This document shows positions 8,674-16,569 of a stretch of 41,112 nucleotides of DNA, in pieces. Origin of the DNA: Bacteroidales bacterium UBA4179 (lineage in GTDB: Bacteria > Bacteroidota > Bacteroidia > Bacteroidales > Dysgonomonadaceae); assembly GCA_002381125.1 (NCBI GenBank), contig DFUT01000025.1, forward strand, positions 1 to 41,112, given 5' to 3'. The notes under the pieces were generated by a model. It was not told the DNA's origin and did no database searches. It was given only the letters and a program-made list of their open reading frames with translations. Both the position numbers and the translations under genes were made by a program. Every line of letters starts with the position of its first letter. Within the stretch, counting starts at the first letter, position 1.

Positions 8674-11600
8674 ATGAAGTTGATAGATAATGTAAATACC
8701 CGTTTGATTGATGATTTAAAGCAGACAATCACAAAGGGGAGCCGCTTATATATTGCAGGGGCTTCATTTTCCATATATGCTTACGAAGCCTTGAAAAAGG
8801 AACTCAATCAGATTGACGAATTACAGTTTATTTTCAGTTCCCCTACTTTCGTTGAAGAAAATTTAAAGAAAGATGCACGGCAATTTTACATACCTCATAT
8901 CAACAACGAAGCCGACCTTTGCGGCGGCGACTTCGAAATTCGCTTAAAAAACCGGCTCAATCAACGGGCAATTGCCAAAGAATGTGCCGACTGGGTAAAA
9001 AAGAAAGTTGCCTTCAAATCCAACAAAAATCGAATGCCTTTAAATGGGCTCATTTACATTGAAGGGAAGAATAAAAACGAATTTGCTTACTCGGGCATAA
9101 GCAGTTTCACTACTTCCGATTTGGGGCTTTCCCAACGTAAAGGTTTCCCGACATTAATTCAGCAAACAGAATATCCCCATAGCAGAGCATATCTCGAATG
9201 GTTCAGACAAGTTTGGGAAAACGATGATGAATTGACAGATGTTAGCGACAGAGTTCGCAATTATTTTGAGAATGCGTACACAGACAACAGTCCCGAATTT
9301 ATCTATTTTGTTACCCTTTATAACATTTTCAACGACTTTTTGGAGGACTTATCCCTGGATAATCTTCCAAACGACAAAGTGGGATTCAAAGAATCCGTTA
9401 TTTGGAATACACTCTACAACTTTCAACAAGATGCCGTTATTGGGGCGATCAACAAACTCGAAAAGTACAACGGTTGCATTCTGGCCGATAGTGTCGGATT
9501 GGGTAAAACTTTTTCGGCATTGGGCGTTATCAAATATTATGAAATGCGCAACAAGGATGTGTTGGTGCTTTGCCCCAAAAAATTGGAGGCCAACTGGAAT
9601 ACCTATCGATATAACGACAAAAACAATATGCTGGCCGACGATCGTTTTCGCTACGATGTGTTATTCCATACCGACCTTTCGCGCGAAAAAGGTGAAAGCA
9701 ACGGTAGAAACCTCGAAGCTGTAAACTGGGGAAATTACGATTTGGTCGTTATCGATGAATCCCATAATTTTCGAAATAACAACACCGTGGCAGGTAAAGA
9801 AAATCGATACCAAAAACTTCTCCGAAAAGTTATTCAGGAGGGTATTCAAACCAAAGTGCTGATGCTTTCGGCAACGCCTGTCAACAATCGTTTCAACGAT
9901 TTGCGCAACCAATTGGCTTTGGCTTACGAAGGTAATCCCGAAAAAATCAATTATCGGTTAGCTACTTCAAAAAACATAGACCAAATATTCAATCAGGCTC
10001 AAAAGGCATTTAACAGTTGGAGTAAAATGGAAACGGCAAAACGAACTACCGAGAAGTTACTCGATATGCTTGATCTCGATTTCTTTGAAGTACTCGATTC
10101 GCTTACCATTGCCCGTTCCCGCAAACACATAACCAATTATTACGATACCACTGCTATCGGCACATTTCCTAAACGCAACAAGCCGGTCTCTGTCGAATGT
10201 CCCTTGACCGATGACAACAGCGTGGGTTTCGCCTATATTGCCGAACAACTCGGTTTTCTGAACTTATCGGTTTATACGCCACTTAACTATGTGTTGCCAA
10301 GCAGAATTGAGTATTATGAAGCACTCTACGACAAAACCGTAAAAGAAGGAAAAGGCGGGCGATTGAAACAACGGGATCGTGAACAGAATTTACAAATCCT
10401 GATGCGAATTAATCTGCTAAAACGGATTGAGAGTTCTGTGCACTCATTTCGCCTTACGCTCACCGGAATCATAGAGCAGATAGAAAATACATTGAAATCG
10501 ATTGAACAAAATGGCGTTGATAATCAACTCGAAGGTATTCAAAAATACATTAACGATGAAAATTTCGATTGGGAAGCCGATTGGGGGGATGAAGAGAATA
10601 TTATTGGCAAAAAGGTGAAAATTCACCTTGCGGATTTGGATAAAACAAAATGGAAGGAGGATTTGACGGCTGATTTAATTTTGTTGAACGACTTGCTCAA
10701 CAAGACTAATCCGATTGAAAAAGAACGCGACACTAAGCTGCAAGTGTTAAAGAAGTTGTTGGACGATAAAATATCTCAACCTTTCAATCCAAACAACAAA
10801 AAAGCAATCATATTTACGGCTTTTGCCGATACGGCTTACTATTTATATAACGAACTAAGTAAATACATCAAGAAGAAATATGGATTGAATACTGCCTTGG
10901 TAACCGGATCTCGGCGCCTTTGTTCAGAAAAGAAAATTCCGACAGAGTTGAATGCCATTCTTTCTTGTTTTTCTCCTTTGTCGAAAGGGAAATCGCAAAT
11001 CTACCCAACTCTAACCGAATCAATTGACTTGCTCATTGCAACTGACTGTATTTCCGAAGGGCAAAATCTGCAGGATTGTGATTATCTGATCAATTACGAT
11101 ATCCATTGGAATCCTGTTCGCATTATACAACGTTTTGGCCGTATTGACCGAATTGGATCAAAAAACGACAGTATTACGCTTGTCAATTTTTGGCCGGATG
11201 TTACGCTCGATGCATATATCAATTTAAAGCAGCGTGTTGAAAATCGTATGCTTATAGCCAATATGGCTGGCACGGGCGACGATAATGTGCTGAATCAGGA
11301 AGAGAAGGAAATGGAGTACCGCAAAATTCAACTTCAAAAGCTCAAAGAGGAGGTGATCGATTTGGAGGATTTGCGGGAGGGTGTTTCTATTACCGATTTA
11401 GGATTGAATGATTTTCGCGTTGATTTGAGTAATCTTATCAAAGTTTACAACGAAACGAAAAACGTTCCCGAAGGGTTGCATGCTGTTGTTCCGGAGGGTG
11501 AGAATTTACCTCAAGGAGCAATCTTTGTCTTGAAAAATGTCAACGAGAATGTGAATATCGATAAGCTCAATCGTTTGCACCCCTATTATTTGGTTTATAT

Positions 11601-11910
11601 CAAAAATAACGGTGAATTATTTTTGAAACATATCGAATCAAAAAAAATATTGGATGCAATGAGGCTTGCTTGTAATGGCAAACGTCATGCTATGGATGAC
11701 CTTTGCAGAAAAATCGCGGAAGAAACAAACGATTATTACAAAATGGATCACTATTCTTCGTTGCTTAAAAAAAGTATTCATTCCATATTGCAAACCGAAG
11801 AAGAAAAAACAATATTAAGTTTATTCAGATCGGGTGGTACAATATCCGGTAAGAATAAATTTAAGGGAATGGAAGATTTTAAACTAATCACATTCTTAAT
11901 TGTGCGATAA
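8674..11910 (+). CDS. SNF2-type helicase with N-terminal phospholipase D-like domain
   Basis: A 1078-residue protein. Residues about 1-190 resemble a phospholipase D-like (PLDc_2) region: GLIYIEGKNKNEFAYSG then SSFTTSDLG, without a clear HKD catalytic motif, so possibly inactive. From about residue 250 it is a SNF2/superfamily 2 ATPase: LADSVGLGKTFSALGV (motif I), LVVIDESHNFRN (motif II), MLSATPVNNRFND (motif III), ISEGQNLQDCDYLINYD (motif V) and RIIQRFGRIDRIGS (motif VI). It probably moves along DNA or remodels protein-DNA complexes. PLD and SNF2 modules also occur in DISARM loci, but no DISARM marker gene is here. It follows res by 9 bases and its stop codon abuts the start of the DUF4391 gene, so it belongs to the restriction operon. 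Confidence 0.88.
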   Translation: MKLIDNVNTRLIDDLKQTITKGSRLYIAGASFSIYAYEALKKELNQIDELQFIFSSPTFVEENLKKDARQFYIPHINNEADLCGGDFEIRLKNRLNQRAIAKECADWVKKKVAFKSNKNRMPLNGLIYIEGKNKNEFAYSGISSFTTSDLGLSQRKGFPTLIQQTEYPHSRAYLEWFRQVWENDDELTDVSDRVRNYFENAYTDNSPEFIYFVTLYNIFNDFLEDLSLDNLPNDKVGFKESVIWNTLYNFQQDAVIGAINKLEKYNGCILADSVGLGKTFSALGVIKYYEMRNKDVLVLCPKKLEANWNTYRYNDKNNMLADDRFRYDVLFHTDLSREKGESNGRNLEAVNWGNYDLVVIDESHNFRNNNTVAGKENRYQKLLRKVIQEGIQTKVLMLSATPVNNRFNDLRNQLALAYEGNPEKINYRLATSKNIDQIFNQAQKAFNSWSKMETAKRTTEKLLDMLDLDFFEVLDSLTIARSRKHITNYYDTTAIGTFPKRNKPVSVECPLTDDNSVGFAYIAEQLGFLNLSVYTPLNYVLPSRIEYYEALYDKTVKEGKGGRLKQRDREQNLQILMRINLLKRIESSVHSFRLTLTGIIEQIENTLKSIEQNGVDNQLEGIQKYINDENFDWEADWGDEENIIGKKVKIHLADLDKTKWKEDLTADLILLNDLLNKTNPIEKERDTKLQVLKKLLDDKISQPFNPNNKKAIIFTAFADTAYYLYNELSKYIKKKYGLNTALVTGSRRLCSEKKIPTELNAILSCFSPLSKGKSQIYPTLTESIDLLIATDCISEGQNLQDCDYLINYDIHWNPVRIIQRFGRIDRIGSKNDSITLVNFWPDVTLDAYINLKQRVENRMLIANMAGTGDDNVLNQEEKEMEYRKIQLQKLKEEVIDLEDLREGVSITDLGLNDFRVDLSNLIKVYNETKNVPEGLHAVVPEGENLPQGAIFVLKNVNENVNIDKLNRLHPYYLVYIKNNGELFLKHIESKKILDAMRLACNGKRHAMDDLCRKIAEETNDYYKMDHYSSLLKKSIHSILQTEEEKTILSLFRSGGTISGKNKFKGMEDFKLITFLIVR

Positions 11911-12561
11911 ATGGAATTTTTTGATTTGCCACATAGTACGATTATCCGACGATTTGTAGCAAAAAGTCTTTTTGACTCGGTTACGAACACCAAACAAAAA
12001 GCGATGTTTACCAATGATATTGCAAAAATTATGTGGTGTAATACGCTTTCTTCCGAAACTACAAATTTGCCTCACAACGAAATTGAAGAGATTCAAATTT
12101 TTAGTATTGAGCTAAAAGAAAAAAAAGAGATTAAAAGCATTCTTGAAATAATCGACAAAACAATCCCTTATCATATCATCTTTATCGTTTCGTTTGCAGA
12201 CGAGGTATATTTGTCGGCTTCGGCAAAACACCCTTCACCTCTAAATAACGATAAATCGGTTATTGATTGGACTTATACAAGTCCGTGGTTCAAAAAAACG
12301 GAAAATACATACCGCATCAAGCTAATGAAAAATATTGATACCGTTTTTTTTGATTTTTGCCGACAATTATCTCCACAATCAAAAAGCAGTATAAAAAATA
12401 TTTCCGACCTTACAGCCTATAATTCCAGAGTAAGTGCGCTTTCAAAAGAGATTGAGCAGCTCAAAAAGAAGGTTCTTTCCTGCCCTCAATTTAACAAAAA
12501 AGTCGAATTGAATTTGAAGTTAAAGGAGTTGGAACAAGAACTAAAAACTTTGAAATCATAA
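11911..12561 (+). CDS. DUF4391 domain protein, accessory of the Type III/helicase locus
   Basis: A 216-residue protein whose start codon directly follows the helicase stop (TAA then ATG), implying translational coupling. The layout fits DUF4391: an N-terminal part with LPHSTIIRRFVAK, a central IQIFSIELKEKKEI strand region, then ADEVYLSASAKHPSP, and a C-terminal coiled coil rich in Leu/Lys/Glu (SKEIEQLKKKVL...LELKLKELEQEL-like). The biochemical role of DUF4391 is unknown, but it is recurrently encoded beside helicases of this kind in restriction loci (general knowledge, not checked). The coiled coil suggests a partner-binding subunit. It is the last gene of the operon. Confidence 0.75.
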   Translation: MEFFDLPHSTIIRRFVAKSLFDSVTNTKQKAMFTNDIAKIMWCNTLSSETTNLPHNEIEEIQIFSIELKEKKEIKSILEIIDKTIPYHIIFIVSFADEVYLSASAKHPSPLNNDKSVIDWTYTSPWFKKTENTYRIKLMKNIDTVFFDFCRQLSPQSKSSIKNISDLTAYNSRVSALSKEIEQLKKKVLSCPQFNKKVELNLKLKELEQELKTLKS

Positions 12562-12650
12562 TTTTATATTTAAAACCAAAAACATCGAATACCTTATGAT
12601 TCACTACGTTAGTCAGACAATTGAATGAATGAAACAGGTTAAGGGCTTTT

Positions 12651-12950
12651 TCACTTTTCCAATCCTTGGCGGCATTCGGTTGTCCTTAAATTACTTTTTT
12701 TGATATCGATATCATTTGTCCTCCAGGCACAAGCATTACTTTTGTGCTCCATTTTCAATGAAGTTGCTGCGCTTTTCATTATTTGTTCGCGTGCCGATAC
12801 GATGGTTTCGGCTTGTTGACGGCGAAGCATCGCGGCTGCAATTTCGACGGGCAGGAGTCTTCACCTTTACGATGGTTTCGGCTTGTTGACGGCGAAGCAT
12901 CGCGGCGGCAATTTCGACGGGCAGGAGTCTTCACCTTGCCGTTCTTCTTG
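12651..12950 (-). pseudogene. Remnant of an SPFH/band-7 protein C-terminus
   Basis: On the minus strand, the copy nearest 12800-12860 reads LPVEIAAAMLRRQQAETIV, then SAREQIMKSAATSLKMEH. This resembles the helical C-terminal part of bacterial SPFH (band-7/prohibitin-like) proteins, where IAxAMLRRQQA(x)AIVxAR is characteristic. Upstream of it the same 19-residue segment appears again in a different frame because of a 70-bp tandem duplication, and the frame ends at TGA 12651-12653. No start or SPFH domain is present. Likely dead. Confidence 0.5.
12798..12937. repeat. 70-bp tandem duplication, two copies
   Basis: TACGATGGTTTCGGCTTGTT begins copies at 12798 and 12868. The two 70-bp units differ at one base (GCGGCTGCA versus GCGGCGGCA). 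Seventy is not a multiple of three, so the duplication breaks the SPFH-like frame that crosses it. Confidence 0.95.
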
Positions 12951-13166
12951 TTTTTTTGCTAAATTTGTAAATCTTTTTTATTTAATTGTGTTTCTGTTTT
13001 TATCGGAGTGGGATGGAGTTTCTTCGCTCTTCCTTCGCTCTTCCTTCGCTCCATGCTTGCTCCTAAGCAGGGACAAGTGCTCCGCATTTTGTGTGATCGG
13101 GGTAGGGCTTTTCTGCATATGAAGCGGGATTCTTGTGTGTTGACGGTGCGGAATTTGAGCAAGGTT

Positions 13167-13340
13167 GGTGCAGCCTTGGTGCAAGGATGGTGCAGCCTTG
13201 GTGCGAGGATGGTGCGAGGATGGTGCAGCCTTGGTGCAGCCTTGGTGCAAGGATGGTGCAGCCTTGGTGCAAGGATGGTGCGAGGATGGTGCGAGGATGG
13301 TGCGAGGATGGTGCAGCCTTGGTGCGAGGATGGTGCGGGG
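13167..13340. repeat. Array of fifteen 11-bp units in three sequence versions
   Basis: Fifteen consecutive exact 11-bp units plus one partial, all starting GGTGC. The versions are A = GGTGCAGCCTT, B = GGTGCAAGGAT and C = GGTGCGAGGAT, in the order A B A C C A A B A B C C C A C, then GGTGCGGGG. Each A-B step forms a hairpin CCTTG-GTG-CAAGG (5-bp stem, 3-base loop). Since 11 is not a multiple of three, all three + frames and the minus frames stay open through it, which explains the overlapping spurious frames here. The array lies 48 bases before the right copy of the dispersed repeat. There are no spacers, so it is not CRISPR. The function is unknown. Confidence 0.95.
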
Positions 13341-13387
13341 ACGGAGAGGCATGGGGAAATATCGGGGAGACGCGCGTGAAAAAAAGG

Positions 13388-13478
13388 CGTAGATCTGTAG
13401 TATCTGTAGCAAAGCGTGATCAGAAGCGGGGTTCAGACAAAAACAGGGGGCGTAGTAGTCTGTAGGATCTGTAGTATC
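13388..13478. repeat. Right copy of the ~95-bp dispersed repeat (inverted relative to 418-515)
   Basis: It begins CGTAGATCTGTAGTATCTGT, contains GGGGTTCAGACAAAAACAGG and ends near GTAGGATCTGTAGTATCTG. Read in reverse complement it lines up block by block with 418-515. The two copies bracket the Type III operon and its flanking debris, about 13 kb apart, in opposite orientation. Confidence 0.7.
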
Positions 13479-13479
13479 T

Positions 13480-13623
13480 GTGATTGTACACAGAGGGTCG
13501 AATCCGGAACAAAAAGTGCGAGTCGAGGCAATTTATCAAGGGTGTAAGCAAGCTCTAACGGGGTTGAATCCGGAACAAAAAGTGCAAGTCGAGGCAATGC
13601 GAAGTATGAGAAACCAATTGTAA
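13480..13623 (+). other. Two 37-bp direct repeats in a short open frame; possible 3' end of a lost repeat protein
   Basis: The 37-bp string beginning GGTCGAATCCGGAACAAAAA is at 13496-13532 and, with two changes, at 13562-13598 (66 bases apart, exactly 22 codons). In one frame, open from an in-frame TAG at 13456-13458 to TAA 13621-13623, it encodes NPEQKVRVEAIYQGCKQALT followed by GLNPEQKVQVEAMRSM, two copies of a 22-residue unit. No good start codon exists (a GTG at 13480 is possible). It may be the C-terminal tail of a degraded helical-repeat protein. The rest of 13624-13766 holds nothing recognisable. Confidence 0.4.
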
Positions 13624-13766
13624 ATCAACGACATGAATGATGGGTATCTTCGCTGTTGGTTGAGGTGGAGACCAAGCAGGGGTCGGGACCATGGGAGAGG
13701 CTGCTGCCGTGGGTCGATACCGAAGCCGGATAAAATTTATGTTTAACAAATAAAAAATTAACAGTT

Positions 13767-14405
13767 ATGGGAACCATTAAAAAAGGAATCCTGGGAGGTT
13801 TTTCCGGTAAGGTGGGATCGGTGGTCGGCGGTACCTGGAACGGTATCACGTACATGCGTTCGCTGCCTTCCAACGTGAAAAATCCGCGTACGGAAAAGCA
13901 ATTGAGTCAACGCTCGAAATTTGCTTTAACCGTAAAGTTTCTGAAACCCATACACCCTTATTTGCGGGTGGGGTTCAAGGGCTTTGCCGGAGGGCAAACT
14001 GCGTTTAACGCAGCCATGTCGTATCATCTGAGCAATGCCATTTCGGGCGAATACCCCAATTACGAATTGGATTTTACAAAAGCTCTGGTTTCGTGCGGTT
14101 CGCTGGTAACGGCCGAAAAAGTGGAAGCAACGCTTGTTGACGGAAGGGTTACGTTTACCTGGATCGACAACAGCGGAATTGGCAATGCGTCGCCTACCGA
14201 CCGTGCCATGCCGTTGGTTTTCAACAGTACACGCCACGAGGCTGTTTACATTAAAGCCGGAGATGCGCGCGCAGAAGAGTCAACTTATCTCAATCTTCCT
14301 TCTCATTGGCTGGACGATGAGATCCAAATTTATTTGGGATTTATTTCGGATGACGGTCTGAATGTTGCCAATAGTGTTTATCTCGGTAAAAAAACGGTAG
14401 CTTGA
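13767..14405 (+). CDS. DUF6266 family protein
   Basis: A 212-residue protein with the glycine-rich start typical of this Bacteroidetes family: MGTIKKGILGGFSGKVGSVV then GGTWNGITYMRSLPSNV. A conserved central part (GFKGFAGGQTAFNAAMSYHL) follows, and a beta-rich C-terminal half (VTFTWIDNSGIGNASPTDRA). No signal peptide, transmembrane segment or catalytic motif is evident. The function is unknown. The family is frequent in accessory DNA of Bacteroidetes. It is followed by a strong terminator (14432-14460), so it is a separate transcription unit from the next genes, although the four genes 13767-18937 look like one imported cassette in composition. Confidence 0.8.
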   Translation: MGTIKKGILGGFSGKVGSVVGGTWNGITYMRSLPSNVKNPRTEKQLSQRSKFALTVKFLKPIHPYLRVGFKGFAGGQTAFNAAMSYHLSNAISGEYPNYELDFTKALVSCGSLVTAEKVEATLVDGRVTFTWIDNSGIGNASPTDRAMPLVFNSTRHEAVYIKAGDARAEESTYLNLPSHWLDDEIQIYLGFISDDGLNVANSVYLGKKTVA

Positions 14406-14431
14406 CCGGGAGGTTTTTTTGTTGGATTTGG

Positions 14432-14460
14432 AAAGCCGCTTCTTTCGAGAGGCGGCTTTT
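14432..14460 (+). terminator. Rho-independent terminator with TTCG tetraloop
   Basis: AAAGCCGCTTCT-TTCG-AGAGGCGGCTTT forms a 12-bp stem (one G-T pair) closed by a TTCG loop and is followed by T residues. It lies 27 bases after the DUF6266 stop. Confidence 0.88.
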
Positions 14461-14493
14461 ACTGCATTACTTATTATCGTTAACATTTAAAAC

Positions 14494-16137
14494 ATGCATT
14501 TTTTTGTTATAAATGCCATTATTTACGGGGATCTTAACCCGTTAAGAAAAAGCTATATTGCTTACGACAAAAAGGCAGCTGCTTTTGCGGTGTTGCCCGA
14601 TTCGCTGAATAAGGTGGAGGCGCTTTTACAACGGCAGCTGGGAGGGTGGGTTCGATTTCGGTTTAGCAACAAAGGGTACCCCAGGAAAGGCGGCATTGTT
14701 CCCGGCAACGATTTGCCGATTGTGCGTTACCCTTTTCCTCCGACTGTCAATTGGATATTTCCCGCACCCGATACGCCTCAACTACGGTTTTACGATGCCG
14801 TTCTCAAGGCGGAATTGCTGCGTGTGGAACTTACCTTGCATCGTTTTTCGGAAAGGGCAAGATCCGACAGTGCCACGAGGAAAGAGGTGAGGAAGGTGCT
14901 CAAGTCCGTTATTTCGTATCTAAAGAAAGTGGCGAGATGTGAAGACGAGATTTTTAATCTGCTGAAACTGCATTTGATACGGCTTTACTACGAGGTGGTG
15001 GCGGCTTTTGGCGATGTGCTCGAGGAGGAGCATTATGTTTCTTTCGATACGTTGTTTTTTGAGTGTTTCAACCGTTATCCGCAGGGTGCGGAGCAGTATG
15101 CCTTTCCGGCGGCACAGTATGTTTGCCGGGTACAAAAATACCTGTTGAGCCCTTCGAAGGAGGTGGAGCAGGGGAAAGAGCTGCTCTGCGGCTTGTATGA
15201 AGTGATAGCGAATATGCCTCACGACGAAACGCTGGTTGCGGTGACGGCTGCGTTGGAGAATTTCGTCTTTCTGGCAACGCGCAAGCTTGCCGTTCCCACT
15301 TTTGAGGAAGTGACAACGCCGGAATTTGTTCGCAAGGTGGTAAGGCAACAGAAGAAAAATCTGCGGCGGTGTTGCGAAATCGAAGAAACGGCCATAGGTA
15401 GAGCAATACTGTTGGGAGAGATTGTGGAGGAATTGCTGTTCGACTTTCCTTTTCGGGTCGATACCGACTTGTCGATTGTGCACCGGTTGATTGCGTTTCT
15501 CGAAGAAGAGCGCCAAATTTATCTGAAAAAACCGGATGCCGCTTTCAAGTGCATTGCGAAAAAACGGCAGAAGGGCATCGAAACGTTCCATGCGTATGTC
15601 AACCGCGAAAATCGTGCAGCGAATCGCCTGGAAGAGCCTTCACAAGAGCCCGGAGAGGAGCGTGTGGAAGAGCAAACCGCATTTCCCTCTGCCGAAACGT
15701 ATGCGATGCGGTTGGCCGTAACCAAATATAAGACTTTTGTCGATACGGTTGCTTTTTATCGGTTCAACGAGATGGAAAAAATAAAGCGGTTGAATGCAGA
15801 CCAGCGCGTCCGACTCATCGATCGGATTGTTGAAATGCCAATCGGTTATGCTGTGCCTATGTTGAAATATTTGGGCTATTTCGATTGGTTGAAGAAAAAA
15901 TATGCCTTGTCCAATACATTTACTTTTAAACATTTGGCAAAAGCACTTTCGGCAACCGAACGTACGGTTAAGGGCAATTATTATGTGATGAATCCGTCTT
16001 CCAACGAGGATGCTTCGCGCTATAACGCCCGCTATTTCATGGAGAAAGTAGTAAAAGATTACGAAGATATTGCGAAGGAGGGTGAGGGTGAGGGCGAGGG
16101 CAATGGAAACAGGTGTATTCCGTTTTCGGGGCGATAA
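14494..16137 (+). CDS. Uncharacterised 547-residue protein of a mobile-element-like cassette
   Basis: I do not recognise the family with confidence. The protein is soluble, mostly helical, rich in aromatic and basic residues, with no signal peptide. The central part (LLKLHLIRLYYEVVAAFGDV) and long helices suggest an all-alpha fold. The C-terminal 100 residues (TFTFKHLAKALSATERTVKG then YYVMNPSSNEDASRYNARYF) look like a helix-turn-helix style segment and faintly recall RteC-type excision regulators of Bacteroides conjugative elements; this is a weak resemblance. The very end is a low-complexity GEGEGEGNGN tail encoded by a GAGGGTGAGGG-like tract. It precedes a small HTH_17 gene and a DUF3987 gene, an arrangement common in Bacteroidales accessory DNA. 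Confidence 0.65.
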   Translation: MHFFVINAIIYGDLNPLRKSYIAYDKKAAAFAVLPDSLNKVEALLQRQLGGWVRFRFSNKGYPRKGGIVPGNDLPIVRYPFPPTVNWIFPAPDTPQLRFYDAVLKAELLRVELTLHRFSERARSDSATRKEVRKVLKSVISYLKKVARCEDEIFNLLKLHLIRLYYEVVAAFGDVLEEEHYVSFDTLFFECFNRYPQGAEQYAFPAAQYVCRVQKYLLSPSKEVEQGKELLCGLYEVIANMPHDETLVAVTAALENFVFLATRKLAVPTFEEVTTPEFVRKVVRQQKKNLRRCCEIEETAIGRAILLGEIVEELLFDFPFRVDTDLSIVHRLIAFLEEERQIYLKKPDAAFKCIAKKRQKGIETFHAYVNRENRAANRLEEPSQEPGEERVEEQTAFPSAETYAMRLAVTKYKTFVDTVAFYRFNEMEKIKRLNADQRVRLIDRIVEMPIGYAVPMLKYLGYFDWLKKKYALSNTFTFKHLAKALSATERTVKGNYYVMNPSSNEDASRYNARYFMEKVVKDYEDIAKEGEGEGEGNGNRCIPFSGR

Positions 16138-16144
16138 ATTTCCG

Positions 16145-16169
16145 TTTTCGGGGTGATTGTGCCCCAAAA
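16145..16169 (+). promoter_or_regulatory. GC hairpin in the leader of the HTH_17 gene
   Basis: TTTTCGGGG-TGATTGTG-CCCCAAAA can pair through GGGG/CCCC and TTTT/AAAA with one bulged C. A second small stem (CCACA...TGTGG) follows at about 16178. The hairpins occupy the 93-base gap before the HTH gene and could act as an attenuator or end the upstream transcript. The string TTCCGTTTTCGGGG also occurs just upstream at the end of the preceding gene. Confidence 0.35.
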
Positions 16170-16230
16170 TAACCCACATTCTTTTGTGGTGCCATCTCAT
16201 GGTGGGGTGGCGGTTAACGATTAAATTTTT

Positions 16231-16569
16231 TTGAGTATGTGTGAAGATATGGAGGAAATGTTGCGCCGCATGGCCGAAGATCCGCAAAGTGATGCCGAAA
16301 AAGTGCTTTCCCGACTTCCCTGTCGGCAGGTATTGATGAATGCCGGAGTGTTGGAAATCGAGCCGTTGGAAGATTGGATCGATAATCAGGACGTGATGCA
16401 GTTGTTGCACATCAGTCAGCGTACGCTGCAAACGTTGCGTTCAAACGGTACATTGCCTTTCTCGCGCATCGGCAACAAGATTTACTATCGCCGTTCCGAC
16501 ATTCAGCAGGTGCTTTCGCAGCATTACCTGATGTCTAAAATTCACAGCTATGGAAAAGGGAAAAGGTAG
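16231..16569 (+). CDS. Small helix-turn-helix (HTH_17, excisionase-like) protein
   Basis: A 112-residue protein. The C-terminal half is a MerR/excisionase-type winged helix: DVMQLLHISQRTLQTLRSNG then LPFSRIGNKIYYRRSDIQQV, the standard HTH_17 pattern in which YYRRSDI forms the wing. The N-terminal half is acidic and helical. Such proteins act as DNA-binding cofactors of excision or as small regulators in Bacteroidetes integrative elements. Its last 20 bases overlap the start of the DUF3987 gene (16550), so the two are translationally coupled. No integrase is visible nearby, so the cassette is either a fragment of an element or a domesticated block. Confidence 0.82.
   Translation: MSMCEDMEEMLRRMAEDPQSDAEKVLSRLPCRQVLMNAGVLEIEPLEDWIDNQDVMQLLHISQRTLQTLRSNGTLPFSRIGNKIYYRRSDIQQVLSQHYLMSKIHSYGKGKR

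Noticed and set aside
1665..12561. DISARM or BREX system
   Set aside because: PLD and SNF2 modules recall DISARM and the methyltransferase recalls BREX, but DrmA/DrmB, PglZ, BrxC-type genes are absent, while mod and res are typical Type III.
13167..13340. CRISPR array
   Set aside because: Units are contiguous 11-mers without spacers, far too short, and no adjacent cas genes exist.
12978..13465. Several overlapping proteins on both strands (for example repeats of MVQPWCEDGA or HQGCTILAP)
   Set aside because: They arise because the 11-bp repeat lacks stop codons in most frames; they have no consistent start, no family and mutual overlap.
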